Shown here in pieces: positions 52,332 to 61,294 of a stretch of DNA of 61,843 nt. The position numbers and the translations under genes were made by a program. The notes under the pieces were generated by a model. It was not told where the DNA came from and searched no databases. It saw only the letters and a program-made list of their open reading frames with translations. Every line of letters starts with the position of its first letter. Positions within the stretch are counted from its first letter, which is position 1. The stretch spans positions 132,631-194,473 of the forward strand of contig VXTP01000016.1 of NCBI GenBank assembly GCA_009837395.1, written 5' to 3'. This DNA comes from Gemmatimonadota bacterium. GTDB taxonomy: Bacteria; JAAXHH01.

Positions 52332-53039
52332 TTAATGCAATGGCTTCATTAGTACTGCCCACAGGCCGTTGATACCCAAGAGGAAGCTATCCTCTGATTG
52401 TGCCCTCATGGGTCGAAACTCGATGATCTCGAAGTGGTATTGCAGGACATCTCGCAGTCGATCTTCGGTGTACCCGATACCCGGTGGCATCCTGCCCTCC
52501 TGGTAGATCTCCCAATCCTCCCTGGGAACACCGCCTGATGTGTCGAAGCAGGTCATCCCGAACATCCCGGATGGCTTGAGTATTGCATGTACCTTTTCGA
52601 GATAGTATGGCCGTTGATGAGGCTGCAGGTGATGAAGAAGGCCCGCATCGTAGGCCAGGTCGTAGTGGTTTACTGACAAGGCCAGGTCGAATATCGAACC
52701 GACATTGAAGTCGACGTCTACTGCGGACCGCCTTGCAAGTAAACGTGCTTTCCCTATCGCAGTACTCGAGATGTCGATGGCGTCGACCCTGTACCCGATT
52801 TTCGCGAGGTATACAGCGTTGCGGCCTATCCCACAACCCAGATCGATGGCACGGCCAGGTTTGAGATGGCCTTGTTCGATATACCGGACCAGACTCTCAT
52901 CCGGTTTATCGGTAACAAACGGTGGATTCCGCTTACCAATGGCGTAGAAGGATTCCCAGTCGATCTTGTCGGACAGGGCGCGATCGACCTGTTCCGCGTC
53001 CCCTATGGTGTGAATGGGTTTTCTCGGGATGTTCGACAA
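52332..53039 (-). CDS. Class I SAM-dependent methyltransferase
   Basis: A 235-aa methyltransferase with motif I 'AIDLGCGIGRNAVYLA' (about 64-79), 'VDAIDISSTAIGKARLLA', 'YDLAYDAGLLHHLQPHQRPYYLEKVHAILKPSGMF' and a C-terminal 'GYTEDRLRDVLQYHFEIIEFRPM'. It resembles thiopurine/tellurite-type small-molecule methyltransferases, substrate unknown. The only early start is TTG 53039. First gene of a probable minus-strand run with the NUDIX gene. Confidence 0.85.
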   Translation of the reverse strand: MSNIPRKPIHTIGDAEQVDRALSDKIDWESFYAIGKRNPPFVTDKPDESLVRYIEQGHLKPGRAIDLGCGIGRNAVYLAKIGYRVDAIDISSTAIGKARLLARRSAVDVDFNVGSIFDLALSVNHYDLAYDAGLLHHLQPHQRPYYLEKVHAILKPSGMFGMTCFDTSGGVPREDWEIYQEGRMPPGIGYTEDRLRDVLQYHFEIIEFRPMRAQSEDSFLLGINGLWAVLMKPLH

Positions 53040-53198
53040 CTTGCGACCTGGTCTTTGACTACTGAATCGAAATGTCTGTACTAAACAAGATATACCTTAT
53101 TGTCGAATTTGAAACCATGTAACTTACATCTGAATAGCTGACCGCTATCCGGTCATGAGCCGACAGGTGTCTAATATCAGGAATCCCGGAAACTAGCG

Positions 53199-55829
53199 AT
53201 GCCCGCCCACGCCCCCAAACATACGGCCGACGCATCGCAACGGACGTCGATCCCCGTAATCCGCCGCGTAAGACCCCGGTTGTTCAGGCCGGTCGACGAT
53301 CCCGATTTCCGTTTCGAGGCGCCGGCCGATCCGGTCCGGCGGCGAATCCAGTCCAACCTGCTTGACGACTGCGCGTTGTATGCGGACCAGCGGCCGTGGC
53401 GACGGGTCCCCCGACGAGCCCACAGCCCGCACCCCAACCACCAGCTCTACCTGACTTTCTACACCGCCATGCAGGCCACGGCGCTGATCGAGAACTACGC
53501 CTTCGCCTGGCGTATCACGAGCGACCCGCGCTGGCTTGGACGGGCCCGCGCATGGCTGCGGGCAGCCGCTGGATGGGACCACGGCGACCACGTGGAGGAG
53601 CACTTCTACACGGCCAACCGCTACATGCACGCTTTCGCGTTTACCCTCGACCTGATGGACGAGGTATTGCCTGACGCCGAGAAGCGTCAGGTCCGCGATT
53701 GCCTTGCGGGGCTGATGGAACGATGGTGGCCGTACGTGGACGAACGTCGTCACTATACGGCGGGCGGGCACCACACCGTCGTCGACTATGGGCACTTCGG
53801 GGTGGCCGCGGTGCACCTGTTGGGTGAACACCCTCGGGCGGAAGTTTGGCTGCAAGGGGTTATCGATCGATTTCGTAGCGGCATCCTGCCCAACGGCTGC
53901 GGTCGTGGCGGCGAGCCCGTCGACGGGCCCTCCTTCTGGGGTTTTGAGAACCTCTGGATGCTGCATTTCGCCGATGCGCTGCGCAATGTGACCGGTATCG
54001 ACCTGTTGGCCGATGTCCCCGACAGGCTGCGTCTGCCGCTGAACTGGTTCCGCGCTCATTGGACCGCGCCTCGCGAGATTCCCGATCAGCTCTACTATCC
54101 CGCTAATGCCAACATCGTGCTCGGCGGCCAGCTCAACGTCAATTCGCCGGTGCTCCTGAGGCTGGCCCAGGAGGCTGGTGACTGGGGGCTGCGAGACGTG
54201 GCCCTTTCCGACCCCCGCCTGGGGCGACTGTTTCGTTTCGGTATGGGTGTCAGGGGTTCGACCGCTGAATGCATGATTTCCTACGGGCCGTACGCCTACT
54301 GCTACTATGATCCCGCGTTTCGGCCGACCAGGGCGCGGCGCGTGACTTCGCTGGCGGGTCGTTTCGATATGTACACGGGCCGGTTCGCCGTGATGCGCAG
54401 CGGCCACGGACCCGACGCGGCCATCCTCTGCGTCAGCGGATACGACGGCGGCCTGGCTGCCTGCTTCATGGACCTGCACGTACAGTGGGCGGGCAGTCCC
54501 CTGCTGAAGACCATCAGTGCCTTCGAGGCCCAGCCGACGAGATGCGGCAGCCTGCCCTGCGTGGGCGGGCAGAACGAGACGGTCGCCAAATTGGGTGGCC
54601 TGAAGCGCACGAAGGACTGGCAGCGGCTGAGCGTCTTCTCCCGGCGGACCGAGCACGAATACTGGATATCCCGCGGAGATGATCCGGTCCTGCTCGTGGC
54701 GCTGAGGCGTCGCCGGCGCGGCGTGAGGGTTGTTAGAGCGGGCGTTCCGCATGTCCGGTTGCGGGGTGGCGATGCCCTGCAATATGACGCAGTGCCCTGG
54801 TTCCGCGCCAATGGTGGACGCATGCGTCTTCGCTTCCGGATACGGGGACGGGGTCACGCGACTGGCAGCGGGGACGCGGCTGGCAGCGGAAACGCGGGAG
54901 GGCCCGGAAACACGGACGGTCCAATAAACGCGAGCGGCCCTCGCGTGTTGTTCAACGCCGGGAACGGTGTCGGGGGGCATTTTGGCACTGGGGTCAACAC
55001 TTTTGCCCTCTTCGTCGACGCGGACGGCCGGTTGTGTTTCAGCGTGCAAAGCCAGAACAGCAACCTGGTCTCCGTGCACGCGCCGGGTACGGTAGTAGCA
55101 GGAGCGTGGCACGACGCGCATATTGCCTGGGATGGCTTCAACCGCCGCGGTGCCAGGCCATGGATGGAGATGTCCCTCGATGGCAAGTCTAAACGACTGG
55201 ACGACCCGGCGGTCTTCGGCGAGATGGGACGGGACACGCAGGGACTCGCTTCGCGGGAGGAACCGCGCACGTTTTACGTCAGGCCCAATACGGCCCTGGC
55301 CTTTGGCGGCTCGGTACAGACGCCCGGCGTCTCCATGGACTGCGATCTCGCCCGGATTGACCTACACTGTCCAGGCCGCCGCCGGCTCACCGTGGATCCG
55401 GCCGAAGGCCTGGGACCCGAGACCGGTGGCGGTGAGCTGTCCTACAAGCTGAATCCGGTGGATCTGCGTGGCCTGGAGGGAGACGGTACCAGTCTGGACG
55501 GAGACCGTGCCCGTCTGGGTGCGGGATCGCATGTGGTGGATGTGATTTCGGTCGCTGGCAGGGACCTTCGACTAAGGAAGGAGGAGGTGCCCTACGCGCC
55601 TTCCGGGCTCGCCGCAGGCAGTCTCGTCAGCTTCCTTCCGGATGCTACCGTAGCCTCAACACGGCTGGTGGCGGGTACGGACGACGACATCCTGGTCCTG
55701 GCATTCTGCGGCAGTTCGTCGAAGGCTCGAATTTCCCGGGAGGAAGACCGGTTCAGCTTGAGTGCAGGCGACCGGGCGTATTCGTTTGAGGTTTCACGGG
55801 GGCGTGGTGCAATTTTGCGTTTGTGCTGA
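53199..55829 (+). CDS. Heparinase II/III-like (alginate-lyase-type) protein with LamG-like domain
   Basis: An 876-aa protein. Residues about 40-330 are an alpha/alpha toroid of the heparinase/alginate lyase class ('YLTFYTAMQATALIENYAFAW', 'YTANRYMHAFAFTLDLMDEVLP', 'AGGHHTVVDYGHFGVAAVHLLG'), with His and Tyr in places expected for polysaccharide lyases ('YGHF'). From about 330 to 540 a beta-sandwich follows; about 545-740 looks LamG-like ('DAVPWFRANGGRMRLRFRIRGRG', 'WHDAHIAWDGFNRRG'). An in-frame 18-bp repeat is inserted at about 553-582. There is no signal peptide, unusual for a lyase acting on polymers. ATG 53199 follows no clear binding site. Confidence 0.78.
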   Translation: MPAHAPKHTADASQRTSIPVIRRVRPRLFRPVDDPDFRFEAPADPVRRRIQSNLLDDCALYADQRPWRRVPRRAHSPHPNHQLYLTFYTAMQATALIENYAFAWRITSDPRWLGRARAWLRAAAGWDHGDHVEEHFYTANRYMHAFAFTLDLMDEVLPDAEKRQVRDCLAGLMERWWPYVDERRHYTAGGHHTVVDYGHFGVAAVHLLGEHPRAEVWLQGVIDRFRSGILPNGCGRGGEPVDGPSFWGFENLWMLHFADALRNVTGIDLLADVPDRLRLPLNWFRAHWTAPREIPDQLYYPANANIVLGGQLNVNSPVLLRLAQEAGDWGLRDVALSDPRLGRLFRFGMGVRGSTAECMISYGPYAYCYYDPAFRPTRARRVTSLAGRFDMYTGRFAVMRSGHGPDAAILCVSGYDGGLAACFMDLHVQWAGSPLLKTISAFEAQPTRCGSLPCVGGQNETVAKLGGLKRTKDWQRLSVFSRRTEHEYWISRGDDPVLLVALRRRRRGVRVVRAGVPHVRLRGGDALQYDAVPWFRANGGRMRLRFRIRGRGHATGSGDAAGSGNAGGPGNTDGPINASGPRVLFNAGNGVGGHFGTGVNTFALFVDADGRLCFSVQSQNSNLVSVHAPGTVVAGAWHDAHIAWDGFNRRGARPWMEMSLDGKSKRLDDPAVFGEMGRDTQGLASREEPRTFYVRPNTALAFGGSVQTPGVSMDCDLARIDLHCPGRRRLTVDPAEGLGPETGGGELSYKLNPVDLRGLEGDGTSLDGDRARLGAGSHVVDVISVAGRDLRLRKEEVPYAPSGLAAGSLVSFLPDATVASTRLVAGTDDDILVLAFCGSSSKARISREEDRFSLSAGDRAYSFEVSRGRGAILRLC
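54857..54946. repeat. 18-bp in-frame tandem repeat in the heparinase-like gene
   Basis: Five degenerate 18-bp units (54857, 54875, 54893, 54911 and 54929 onward) of type CGCGNCTGGCAGCGGAAA encode a Gly/Asn/Ala-rich hexapeptide repeat (ATGSGD-AAGSGN-AGGPGN and so on) inside the LamG-like region, probably a surface loop. Confidence 0.75.
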
Positions 55830-55863
55830 GTGTATGAGTGTTGATCGCCAGCACCGACTGGCT

Positions 55864-56610
55864 TCAATCGTCCCGTTGCTGCCTTGCCAACCAATCCCAC
55901 AGTTCGGGATCGCCGTACGCGTTTTCCCATGCCCCGACGTGTCCTGCTTCCGGGTACACGGTAAACCGGACATTGCCTCCGGCTTCCTCGAGCGCATCGA
56001 CCATCTCCTGCGATCGCTCAAGCGGTACGGCCTCGTCTTTCGCGCCGTGAAATACCCAGGTCGGAATCTCTTTCATCAGCGGTGCTTTATCAGGTTCCCC
56101 GCCCCCACAGATGGGAACGGCTGCGGCGAACAGGTCCGGATAGGTGTAGGCCAGACCCCACGACCCGTACCCGCCCATGCTGAGACCGGTCACGTAGATC
56201 CGGGTCGTATCGATGCGATGGGTCTCGACGACTTCATTGATCAGCGCATGTAGCGTTTCAATCGACCACCACACACCTTCTGGACATTGGGGTGATATGA
56301 CCACGAAGGGGAAGTCCTCTCCTTCCGCGATCATCTTCGGCGGACCGTGGACCTTCACCAGTTCGAGGTCGTCCCCGCGCTCGCCCGCTCCATGCAGGAA
56401 GAGGAGCAGCGGCCATTCCTCTTCGTTCGTTTGGTAAGTCGGTGGCAAATACAGGAGGTAACTCATCTCGCTGGCCTCTCCATTGCTGGATGTTTCCAGG
56501 GTCTGAGAAATCTGTCTTTCTTCGGACTGGGTATGACCGAGGCTGACGCTGATGATCCATAACATGACGAACAATACTGGCGCTATTACGCCGAGACGTC
56601 GTAGTTTCAT
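55864..56610 (-). CDS. Exported alpha/beta-hydrolase esterase (PHB depolymerase/feruloyl-esterase-like)
   Basis: A 248-aa hydrolase with a signal peptide or anchor (about 8-27). 'PLLLFLHGAGERGDDLELVKVHGPP' holds the oxyanion region; the nucleophile is Ser144 in 'VTGLSMGGYGSW', the acid Asp192 in 'FHGAKDEAVP' and the base His224 in 'PEAGHVGAW', so the triad is complete. This is the 'prolyl oligopeptidase/peptidase-like' esterase type common in glycan-degrading bacteria. ATG 56610 is chosen because GGAGG lies 9 nt upstream. It is convergent with the heparinase-like gene. Confidence 0.88.
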   Translation of the reverse strand: MKLRRLGVIAPVLFVMLWIISVSLGHTQSEERQISQTLETSSNGEASEMSYLLYLPPTYQTNEEEWPLLLFLHGAGERGDDLELVKVHGPPKMIAEGEDFPFVVISPQCPEGVWWSIETLHALINEVVETHRIDTTRIYVTGLSMGGYGSWGLAYTYPDLFAAAVPICGGGEPDKAPLMKEIPTWVFHGAKDEAVPLERSQEMVDALEEAGGNVRFTVYPEAGHVGAWENAYGDPELWDWLARQQRDD

Positions 56611-56686
56611 CCCTTCAATCCTCCACATTGACCGAGATAACAGTGGGACGTGTCATTTGGGAACTTCAAACCGGGAATCGGGCCGC

Positions 56687-57739
56687 CTATCCAGTAGGAG
56701 GCTCAACCCGTGTCTTCACGATGGAACCGTCTCGCACCTGCGTCGTGAAATGCAAGACTCCGGGCCGGACCACTTCCGGCAACAGATCCATCCCGTCGAC
56801 CACGACGCGGGGATCACGGCACCAGGCAGCGGGTACGCCGGCCTCCAGCGTAAGGCTTCGGTAAGGTACCTCTTCGGGCAATCCGGAAAGATCGATACGG
56901 AAACACTGTGCTACCTCCGGATCTTCTCTTTTTAAGCCGCCCTGAGGATCACCACCCACTTCGCCATCACCCACCGTCTCAATCCGGGCGAAGCGACGCA
57001 TCAGGTGATAACTGAGCGCTTCTTCGGGCACCGCGCACCAGACCGCGTCGCCTCCCTCGGACAGGACCGTTTCAAGGCGTTGCCTGAGCTGGGCTTCGGA
57101 GCAGTCCTTGTTGGGATGGACGGCTGTCTCCAGCGGACAGTGACAGTAGTCGATGAGCCATCCCTGAGTTTCCTGGGCCTGGCGGATGTTCCGGAATGGA
57201 TCGTAGGCGCTGTAAAAGGGCGGGTAGTAGTGGTCGTGCAGCGCGGTTCGATTGATCCAGAACAACTCGTCCCCCGGTAGATTGAGCGCGTCTGTCAGGC
57301 TCATGGCGCCCAGGTAGCCGTAGCGGCGGCAGGCTTCGAGGACGTGGTCGGCCATGTTGGTGTTGTCGCCGGGCGAACAGTACAGAATGATCGACTCGCT
57401 GAGGGCTTCCTCAAGTACCTGTTTGGCTTTGCCGATCTCCCGGTCCACCGTCTCAGGCGTAATGATCTCATGGCTCCACGAATGATTGCCCACGCCCCAG
57501 CCACGGGCGAGCAGGTCGCGCAGTTCGGCCCCGTTCATGTGGCGGTAGCCGTTGAAACTGGAGCTTCCGATGTTCCGGATCTCGCCCAACTGGCCGACGA
57601 CGACTTCTACGTGGCCGGGGATCTTGTACTCTTCGTGCATGGGAACGGCGAAGCGATGCAGGTCGGCGAGAGCCTCGTCATAGGTGATCGAGTAAACCCA
57701 ACGCTTGCCGTACTTCCACGGACAGATGTCCAGGCTCAT
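56687..57739 (-). CDS. NodB-like polysaccharide deacetylase family protein
   Basis: A 350-aa protein. The catalytic Asp is in 'ITYDEAL' (Asp21) and the metal motif is H86-S-W-S-H90 in 'NHSWSHE', so the zinc site of NodB-type deacetylases is present; 'YCSPGDN' and 'IDYCHCPLE' fill the remaining strands. A C-terminal beta domain (about 270-350) is extra. There is no signal peptide, so an intracellular small glycoside or amide could be the substrate. It begins 15 nt after the isochorismatase-like gene and ends a three-gene operon. Confidence 0.85.
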   Translation of the reverse strand: MSLDICPWKYGKRWVYSITYDEALADLHRFAVPMHEEYKIPGHVEVVVGQLGEIRNIGSSSFNGYRHMNGAELRDLLARGWGVGNHSWSHEIITPETVDREIGKAKQVLEEALSESIILYCSPGDNTNMADHVLEACRRYGYLGAMSLTDALNLPGDELFWINRTALHDHYYPPFYSAYDPFRNIRQAQETQGWLIDYCHCPLETAVHPNKDCSEAQLRQRLETVLSEGGDAVWCAVPEEALSYHLMRRFARIETVGDGEVGGDPQGGLKREDPEVAQCFRIDLSGLPEEVPYRSLTLEAGVPAAWCRDPRVVVDGMDLLPEVVRPGVLHFTTQVRDGSIVKTRVEPPTG

Positions 57740-57754
57740 GGCGCGTGTCTCACA

Positions 57755-58558
57755 TCAGTTGGACCGATCGTCCTGAATTTGCTCTATAGCCTGCTTGAAC
57801 TGAGCGAAAGTGCAGCCGTGGCCGAGGGTCCACTCGAAGATGTGGAGCCCATAGTTGGTCGCCAGCCGTTGCGGGAACGTGTCCGGCGACTCGACGCCGA
57901 CGGTTCCGTCCCGCATCACCACGCAACGATAGCCGCGCGCCAGCATGGGCCGGGCGGCTCCCTCGGCACCGAGCAGGCACATGTCGGCCGCGAACCCCAT
58001 GTAGATGAGCGTCTCGATGCCGCGTTCGCGCAGGTAGTCGTCCAACGTGTCGGAGTAGAAGACGAGGGGCTCGTCGCCAACCGGAGAAACGATTTCGGCG
58101 CGCTGCATCTCCACCAGCGGCGAGCGCGCCATGTAGTCGGCACCATGGGCCCGTTCGAACAGCTCCTGCCTGACCGGGTGAACGGAGGCCTCCGCGTCCG
58201 ACCGTCGTGATTCGATGTGTGGGTATTTTCGGTCCATCCAGTCCGTCTCGACGTGGCAGACCGCCATCCCGACCGAGCGCGCCAGGTCCATGGCCGGGCG
58301 GATGACTTCGGCCATGATGCGGGCGGCCTCCGCTGTCGCCTGCGGCCAGCCCATGCCGACGCAGTAATTGGCGTCCGTAGCCGGACCATCCGGACAGCCG
58401 ATGTTCCAGCAGTGGATGCCGACCAGGGCGGTTTTTTCCAGGGGCAGTGAAAGGGTGACTTCCTCGTATCCCGCGCGGTCCGTCGGCACGGAACGGTAGT
58501 AGCGGGCGGCGAGTTGGAGCGTTTTCTCCACCGAGTGATCTCCGTCGTTTTCGCTCAT
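57755..58558 (-). CDS. Isochorismatase-like protein lacking two triad residues
   Basis: A 267-aa protein of the cysteine-hydrolase/isochorismatase fold. The catalytic Cys194 remains in 'YMGFAADMCLLG', but the Asp expected after the first strand is His49 ('ALVGIHCWN'), and the Lys expected before the 'DTLDDYLRERGI' segment is not found ('PLVFYSDT'). It may be a pseudoenzyme or use different chemistry. ATG 58558 overlaps the DegT stop by 4 nt; a longer open frame runs back into that gene. Middle gene of the operon with the DegT aminotransferase and NodB-like protein. Confidence 0.84.
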   Translation of the reverse strand: MSENDGDHSVEKTLQLAARYYRSVPTDRAGYEEVTLSLPLEKTALVGIHCWNIGCPDGPATDANYCVGMGWPQATAEAARIMAEVIRPAMDLARSVGMAVCHVETDWMDRKYPHIESRRSDAEASVHPVRQELFERAHGADYMARSPLVEMQRAEIVSPVGDEPLVFYSDTLDDYLRERGIETLIYMGFAADMCLLGAEGAARPMLARGYRCVVMRDGTVGVESPDTFPQRLATNYGLHIFEWTLGHGCTFAQFKQAIEQIQDDRSN

Positions 58559-59823
58559 CGCCGGTTCTCCTCCGCGACGCGGCGCACGATCGCGGCCGCC
58601 TGCTCGCAGTGGTGGGGATCGTACTTGTCGCAGAACGAACTCCAGCGGATGAAGCACTCCAATATTCCGTGGGCGTTCGGACAGTTTTCCGCGTCATAGC
58701 GGTATGTGCGGGATGCCGGCGGCTGCGAATAGGGGAAACGCCGGTGCTTTGCCGCCTCGTTCAGGAAGGGTAGGGTCACCGGCAGCAGGTAGTAGCGCAT
58801 CGGGCTCGCCCCGGGGATGCCCCCGGCCGCCACCTGGTCGCCGAATTCTTCCACATCGCATCGGAACTGTTCCGGATCGATAGTGAATCCCGCCATCCAG
58901 CAGGAGTACACTTCGGTCTCCTGTGGGATCGGCAGTGCCGTGATGCCCGGAATCTCGTCGAGGAGCGCACTCAGCAGGCGGATCATGCGATCGCGTTGCT
59001 CCACCTGCGGCCGGATGATCTCGAGCTGGGCAAGGCTGATGGCCGCGGTGGACTGGGTCATGCGATGGGCGAATCCATTCACCGTGTGTACACGGCCGAA
59101 GTGCTCGACCATTTTCCCGGCGCGGCTCTGGCCGATAAACCGCGCCCGTTCGGCCAGTGCATCGTCGTCGGTAAGGATGCAGCCGCCCACGTCCGAACCC
59201 ATGGTTTTCTCCGCATCGAATGAAAAGCCACCGGCCGTCGCCAGGGTGCCGGCAAAGCGGCCCTTGTAGCGGCCGAAGACCGCCTGGCAGGCGTCCTCGT
59301 AGACCAACAGTCCGTGGCGCGTGGCGACCTTGTTGATGGCGTCCATATCGCAGATAAGGCCGCTGAGGTGCACGACGAGGATCGCCCGCGTTCGATTGGT
59401 TACGCACGCCTCGATGGTCTCGGCGCTCACGTTGATCGTACCGGGTGCGGTGTCCGCGAATACGGGGATATACCCGGCGCTGATCACCCCCTGCACGGTG
59501 CCGAAATCGCTGACCGAACTCACGATGATTTCGTCGCCCGGCTCGAAGTCGAAAGCCGCCGCCAGCACGGCCAGGGCCGGCGTGCATCCCGGCGTGGCGA
59601 TGCAGTGGGCGACTCCGCTGGCCTCGGCGAAGGCGCGCTCGAACCGGCCCACCATGTCGCAGGTCAGCCCGGAATCGACGACCTCGGCCAGGTACTCCAT
59701 GGCGCGTGGACCGATCTCCCGGGGAAAGGGTTGCGGCAGCGGTCCGCCTGAATCCTGCTGGGTGGCGGCCCCGTAGCGCGCGTGCTCGCGCTCAACGCGG
59801 TCGGTTATTGTTTCGGACGCCAT
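58555..59823 (-). CDS. DegT/DnrJ/EryC1/StrS-family PLP aminotransferase
   Basis: A 422-aa sugar-aminotransferase-type enzyme. 'GVAHCIATPGCTPALAVLAAAFDFEPGDEIIVSS' at about 70-103, 'VVHLSGLICDMDAINKVA', Asp177 in 'VYEDACQAVFGRYKG' and the PLP Lys206 in 'FSFDAEKTMGSDVGG' are all present. Such enzymes transaminate keto sugars or cyclitols. ATG 59823 has GGAG 5 nt upstream and avoids overlap with the preceding gene. It is first in a three-gene set with coupled translation to the isochorismatase-like gene. Confidence 0.88.
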   Translation of the reverse strand: MASETITDRVEREHARYGAATQQDSGGPLPQPFPREIGPRAMEYLAEVVDSGLTCDMVGRFERAFAEASGVAHCIATPGCTPALAVLAAAFDFEPGDEIIVSSVSDFGTVQGVISAGYIPVFADTAPGTINVSAETIEACVTNRTRAILVVHLSGLICDMDAINKVATRHGLLVYEDACQAVFGRYKGRFAGTLATAGGFSFDAEKTMGSDVGGCILTDDDALAERARFIGQSRAGKMVEHFGRVHTVNGFAHRMTQSTAAISLAQLEIIRPQVEQRDRMIRLLSALLDEIPGITALPIPQETEVYSCWMAGFTIDPEQFRCDVEEFGDQVAAGGIPGASPMRYYLLPVTLPFLNEAAKHRRFPYSQPPASRTYRYDAENCPNAHGILECFIRWSSFCDKYDPHHCEQAAAIVRRVAEENRR

Positions 59824-59849
59824 GCTGTCTCCATTCATACTTTGTTCGG

Positions 59850-60203
59850 TTAACCCGCCCTTGCGCCGTCCGGTACAGGTAGTTCGGGTACCAACAGACA
59901 AGGCGTAAGCCCATCCGCGTATCCAATATCGAAGAGCATGCCCTGGGAGACTTCACCGGCCATTTTTCTCTCGGCCAAGTTTACCACGAAGAGGGCTTGC
60001 TTACCTTCGATTTCCTTCGGGTCCGACCGTTCCTGCTTGATTCCTGCAAGGATCGACCGGGTGTGGTCTCCAAAGTCGACAATCAGCTTCATGAGCTTGT
60101 TTGAATTGGCCACCTCTTCGACCGCGGTGATCGTACCGGCGCGAATGTCGAGTTTCTCGAAGTCCTCGAAAGAGATGGTTTCTTTAATGGGAGCGGGTTT
60201 CAT
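59850..60203 (-). CDS. tRNA-binding domain protein (CsaA-like)
   Basis: A 117-aa single OB-fold protein of the EMAP II/CsaA type. 'FEDFEKLDIRAGTITAVEEVANSNKLMKLIVDFGD' and 'QALFVVNLAERKMAGEVSQGMLF' are hallmark text, related to the C-terminal domain of MetRS. Cells use it as a tRNA-binding or export chaperone-like factor. The ATG overlaps the stop of the GNAT gene by 4 nt. The DegT gene begins 26 nt further on. Confidence 0.92.
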   Translation of the reverse strand: MKPAPIKETISFEDFEKLDIRAGTITAVEEVANSNKLMKLIVDFGDHTRSILAGIKQERSDPKEIEGKQALFVVNLAERKMAGEVSQGMLFDIGYADGLTPCLLVPELPVPDGARAG

Positions 60204-60742
60204 GATTGAATGGCCTCGAATTCCGGTTTCAAAATGCCGAACGCAATCCTGTCCCAGCGTTGATTCGACCAGTATACGGCCTCGCGTTCGCGTCCTTCCT
60301 CGCTAAATCCGAGCTTTTCCAGTACCCTGATGGCGCCGGCATTGTTCTCCATGGTCGCAGCCGAAACCCTGTGCAGGTCCAGGTGATCGAACCCGTACCG
60401 TAGCATAGCCAGCGCAGCATCTGTGCAGTACCCCTTGCCCCGGTCTCTTTCAAGTGCAATGCCGGCACCGAGGCTCGCCGTGCGATTCCTCCAGTCGATA
60501 CCGGACAGTTGTATGTCGCCAACGATGTCTCCTTCATCATCGAAGATGCCCAGGTAGATCTGACTCTTTTCCTGTTTTTCCTGGATATCCTCGAACCACT
60601 TCTCCGAACCTTCGACCGAAAGACCCGGCCTGACCGGTTCGGTCGGGATCGGTTCCACGGGTTCGTAGTTTTCCCACAGGATACGGCAATGCGCCCGTTC
60701 CATGGTCCGCAACACCGCTTTCTCACCACGCAATTCAATCAT
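60200..60742 (-). CDS. GNAT family acetyltransferase (RimJ/RimL-like)
   Basis: A 180-aa acetyltransferase: 'GDIQLSGIDWRNRTASLGAGIALERDRGKGYCTDAALAMLRYGFDHLDLHRVSAATMENNAGAIRVLEKLGF' is the classical motif A/B stretch of RimJ/RimL. Typical substrates are ribosomal N-termini or small amines and antibiotics. ATG 60742 is used, a TTG just before it being less likely. Overlaps the tRNA-binding gene by 4 nt. Confidence 0.9.
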   Translation of the reverse strand: MIELRGEKAVLRTMERAHCRILWENYEPVEPIPTEPVRPGLSVEGSEKWFEDIQEKQEKSQIYLGIFDDEGDIVGDIQLSGIDWRNRTASLGAGIALERDRGKGYCTDAALAMLRYGFDHLDLHRVSAATMENNAGAIRVLEKLGFSEEGREREAVYWSNQRWDRIAFGILKPEFEAIQS

Positions 60743-60774
60743 CAAAGTAACCCGCTATCTAAGATAACCCATCG

Positions 60775-61224
60775 CTATTTTGTTGGCCATGCCAGCTTGA
60801 CGGCGAACTCGGCTAACGGTCCAAGTGGCAACTCCCGTACCCGGCTTTCGGTCAGCCACTCACAGTGATCGGTCGATCCTTCCCTTTCGGGTCTCAAGTC
60901 GAACGTCGCAAGCTCAACCTCGTAGACGATCCCGATGTGATGTACCGGATCGCCCTGCCAGTCCGTCCGACCTTCGTAAGCATGCGAATACACGGAGGCC
61001 ACGTGGTATGCCTTGATGTCTACGAGTCCCGTCTCCTCCTCCAGCTCACGGCACAACGCGGCATCCGGGTGCTCGCCCCATTCGATTCCGCCGCCGGGCA
61101 TCGTCCACAGGCCGCCGTCCTCGAGGCCGGCGGTCGCGCGAACCAGGAGCAGCCGGTTCGAAGGATCGCGGCACAACGCATAGGCGCCGATGTGAACGTG
61201 CTGATTGTCGGTTTCGGCGGTCAT
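60775..61224 (-). CDS. NUDIX hydrolase
   Basis: A 149-aa protein with a complete NUDIX box 'GGGIEWGEHPDAALCRELEEETGL' (about 43-66), the Mg-binding Glu pair in 'RELEEETG'. 'GIVYEVELATFDL' closes the fold. Substrate within the nucleoside diphosphate-X range is unknown. GGAG precedes the ATG by 9 nt. Unlike the gene at 51868 it is intact. Confidence 0.92.
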   Translation of the reverse strand: MTAETDNQHVHIGAYALCRDPSNRLLLVRATAGLEDGGLWTMPGGGIEWGEHPDAALCRELEEETGLVDIKAYHVASVYSHAYEGRTDWQGDPVHHIGIVYEVELATFDLRPEREGSTDHCEWLTESRVRELPLGPLAEFAVKLAWPTK

Positions 61225-61294
61225 TAACGGTAACTCCAGGAAGTCTGTATTCGTGGGTTAATGTAGTTTGTATTCATCCAACCCGTTACAGGTT

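Noticed and set aside
55806-55855. Weak inverted repeat GTGCTG/CAGCAC as terminator between convergent genes
   Set aside because: Only 6 bp with a loop of about 20 nt and no T run; too weak to call.
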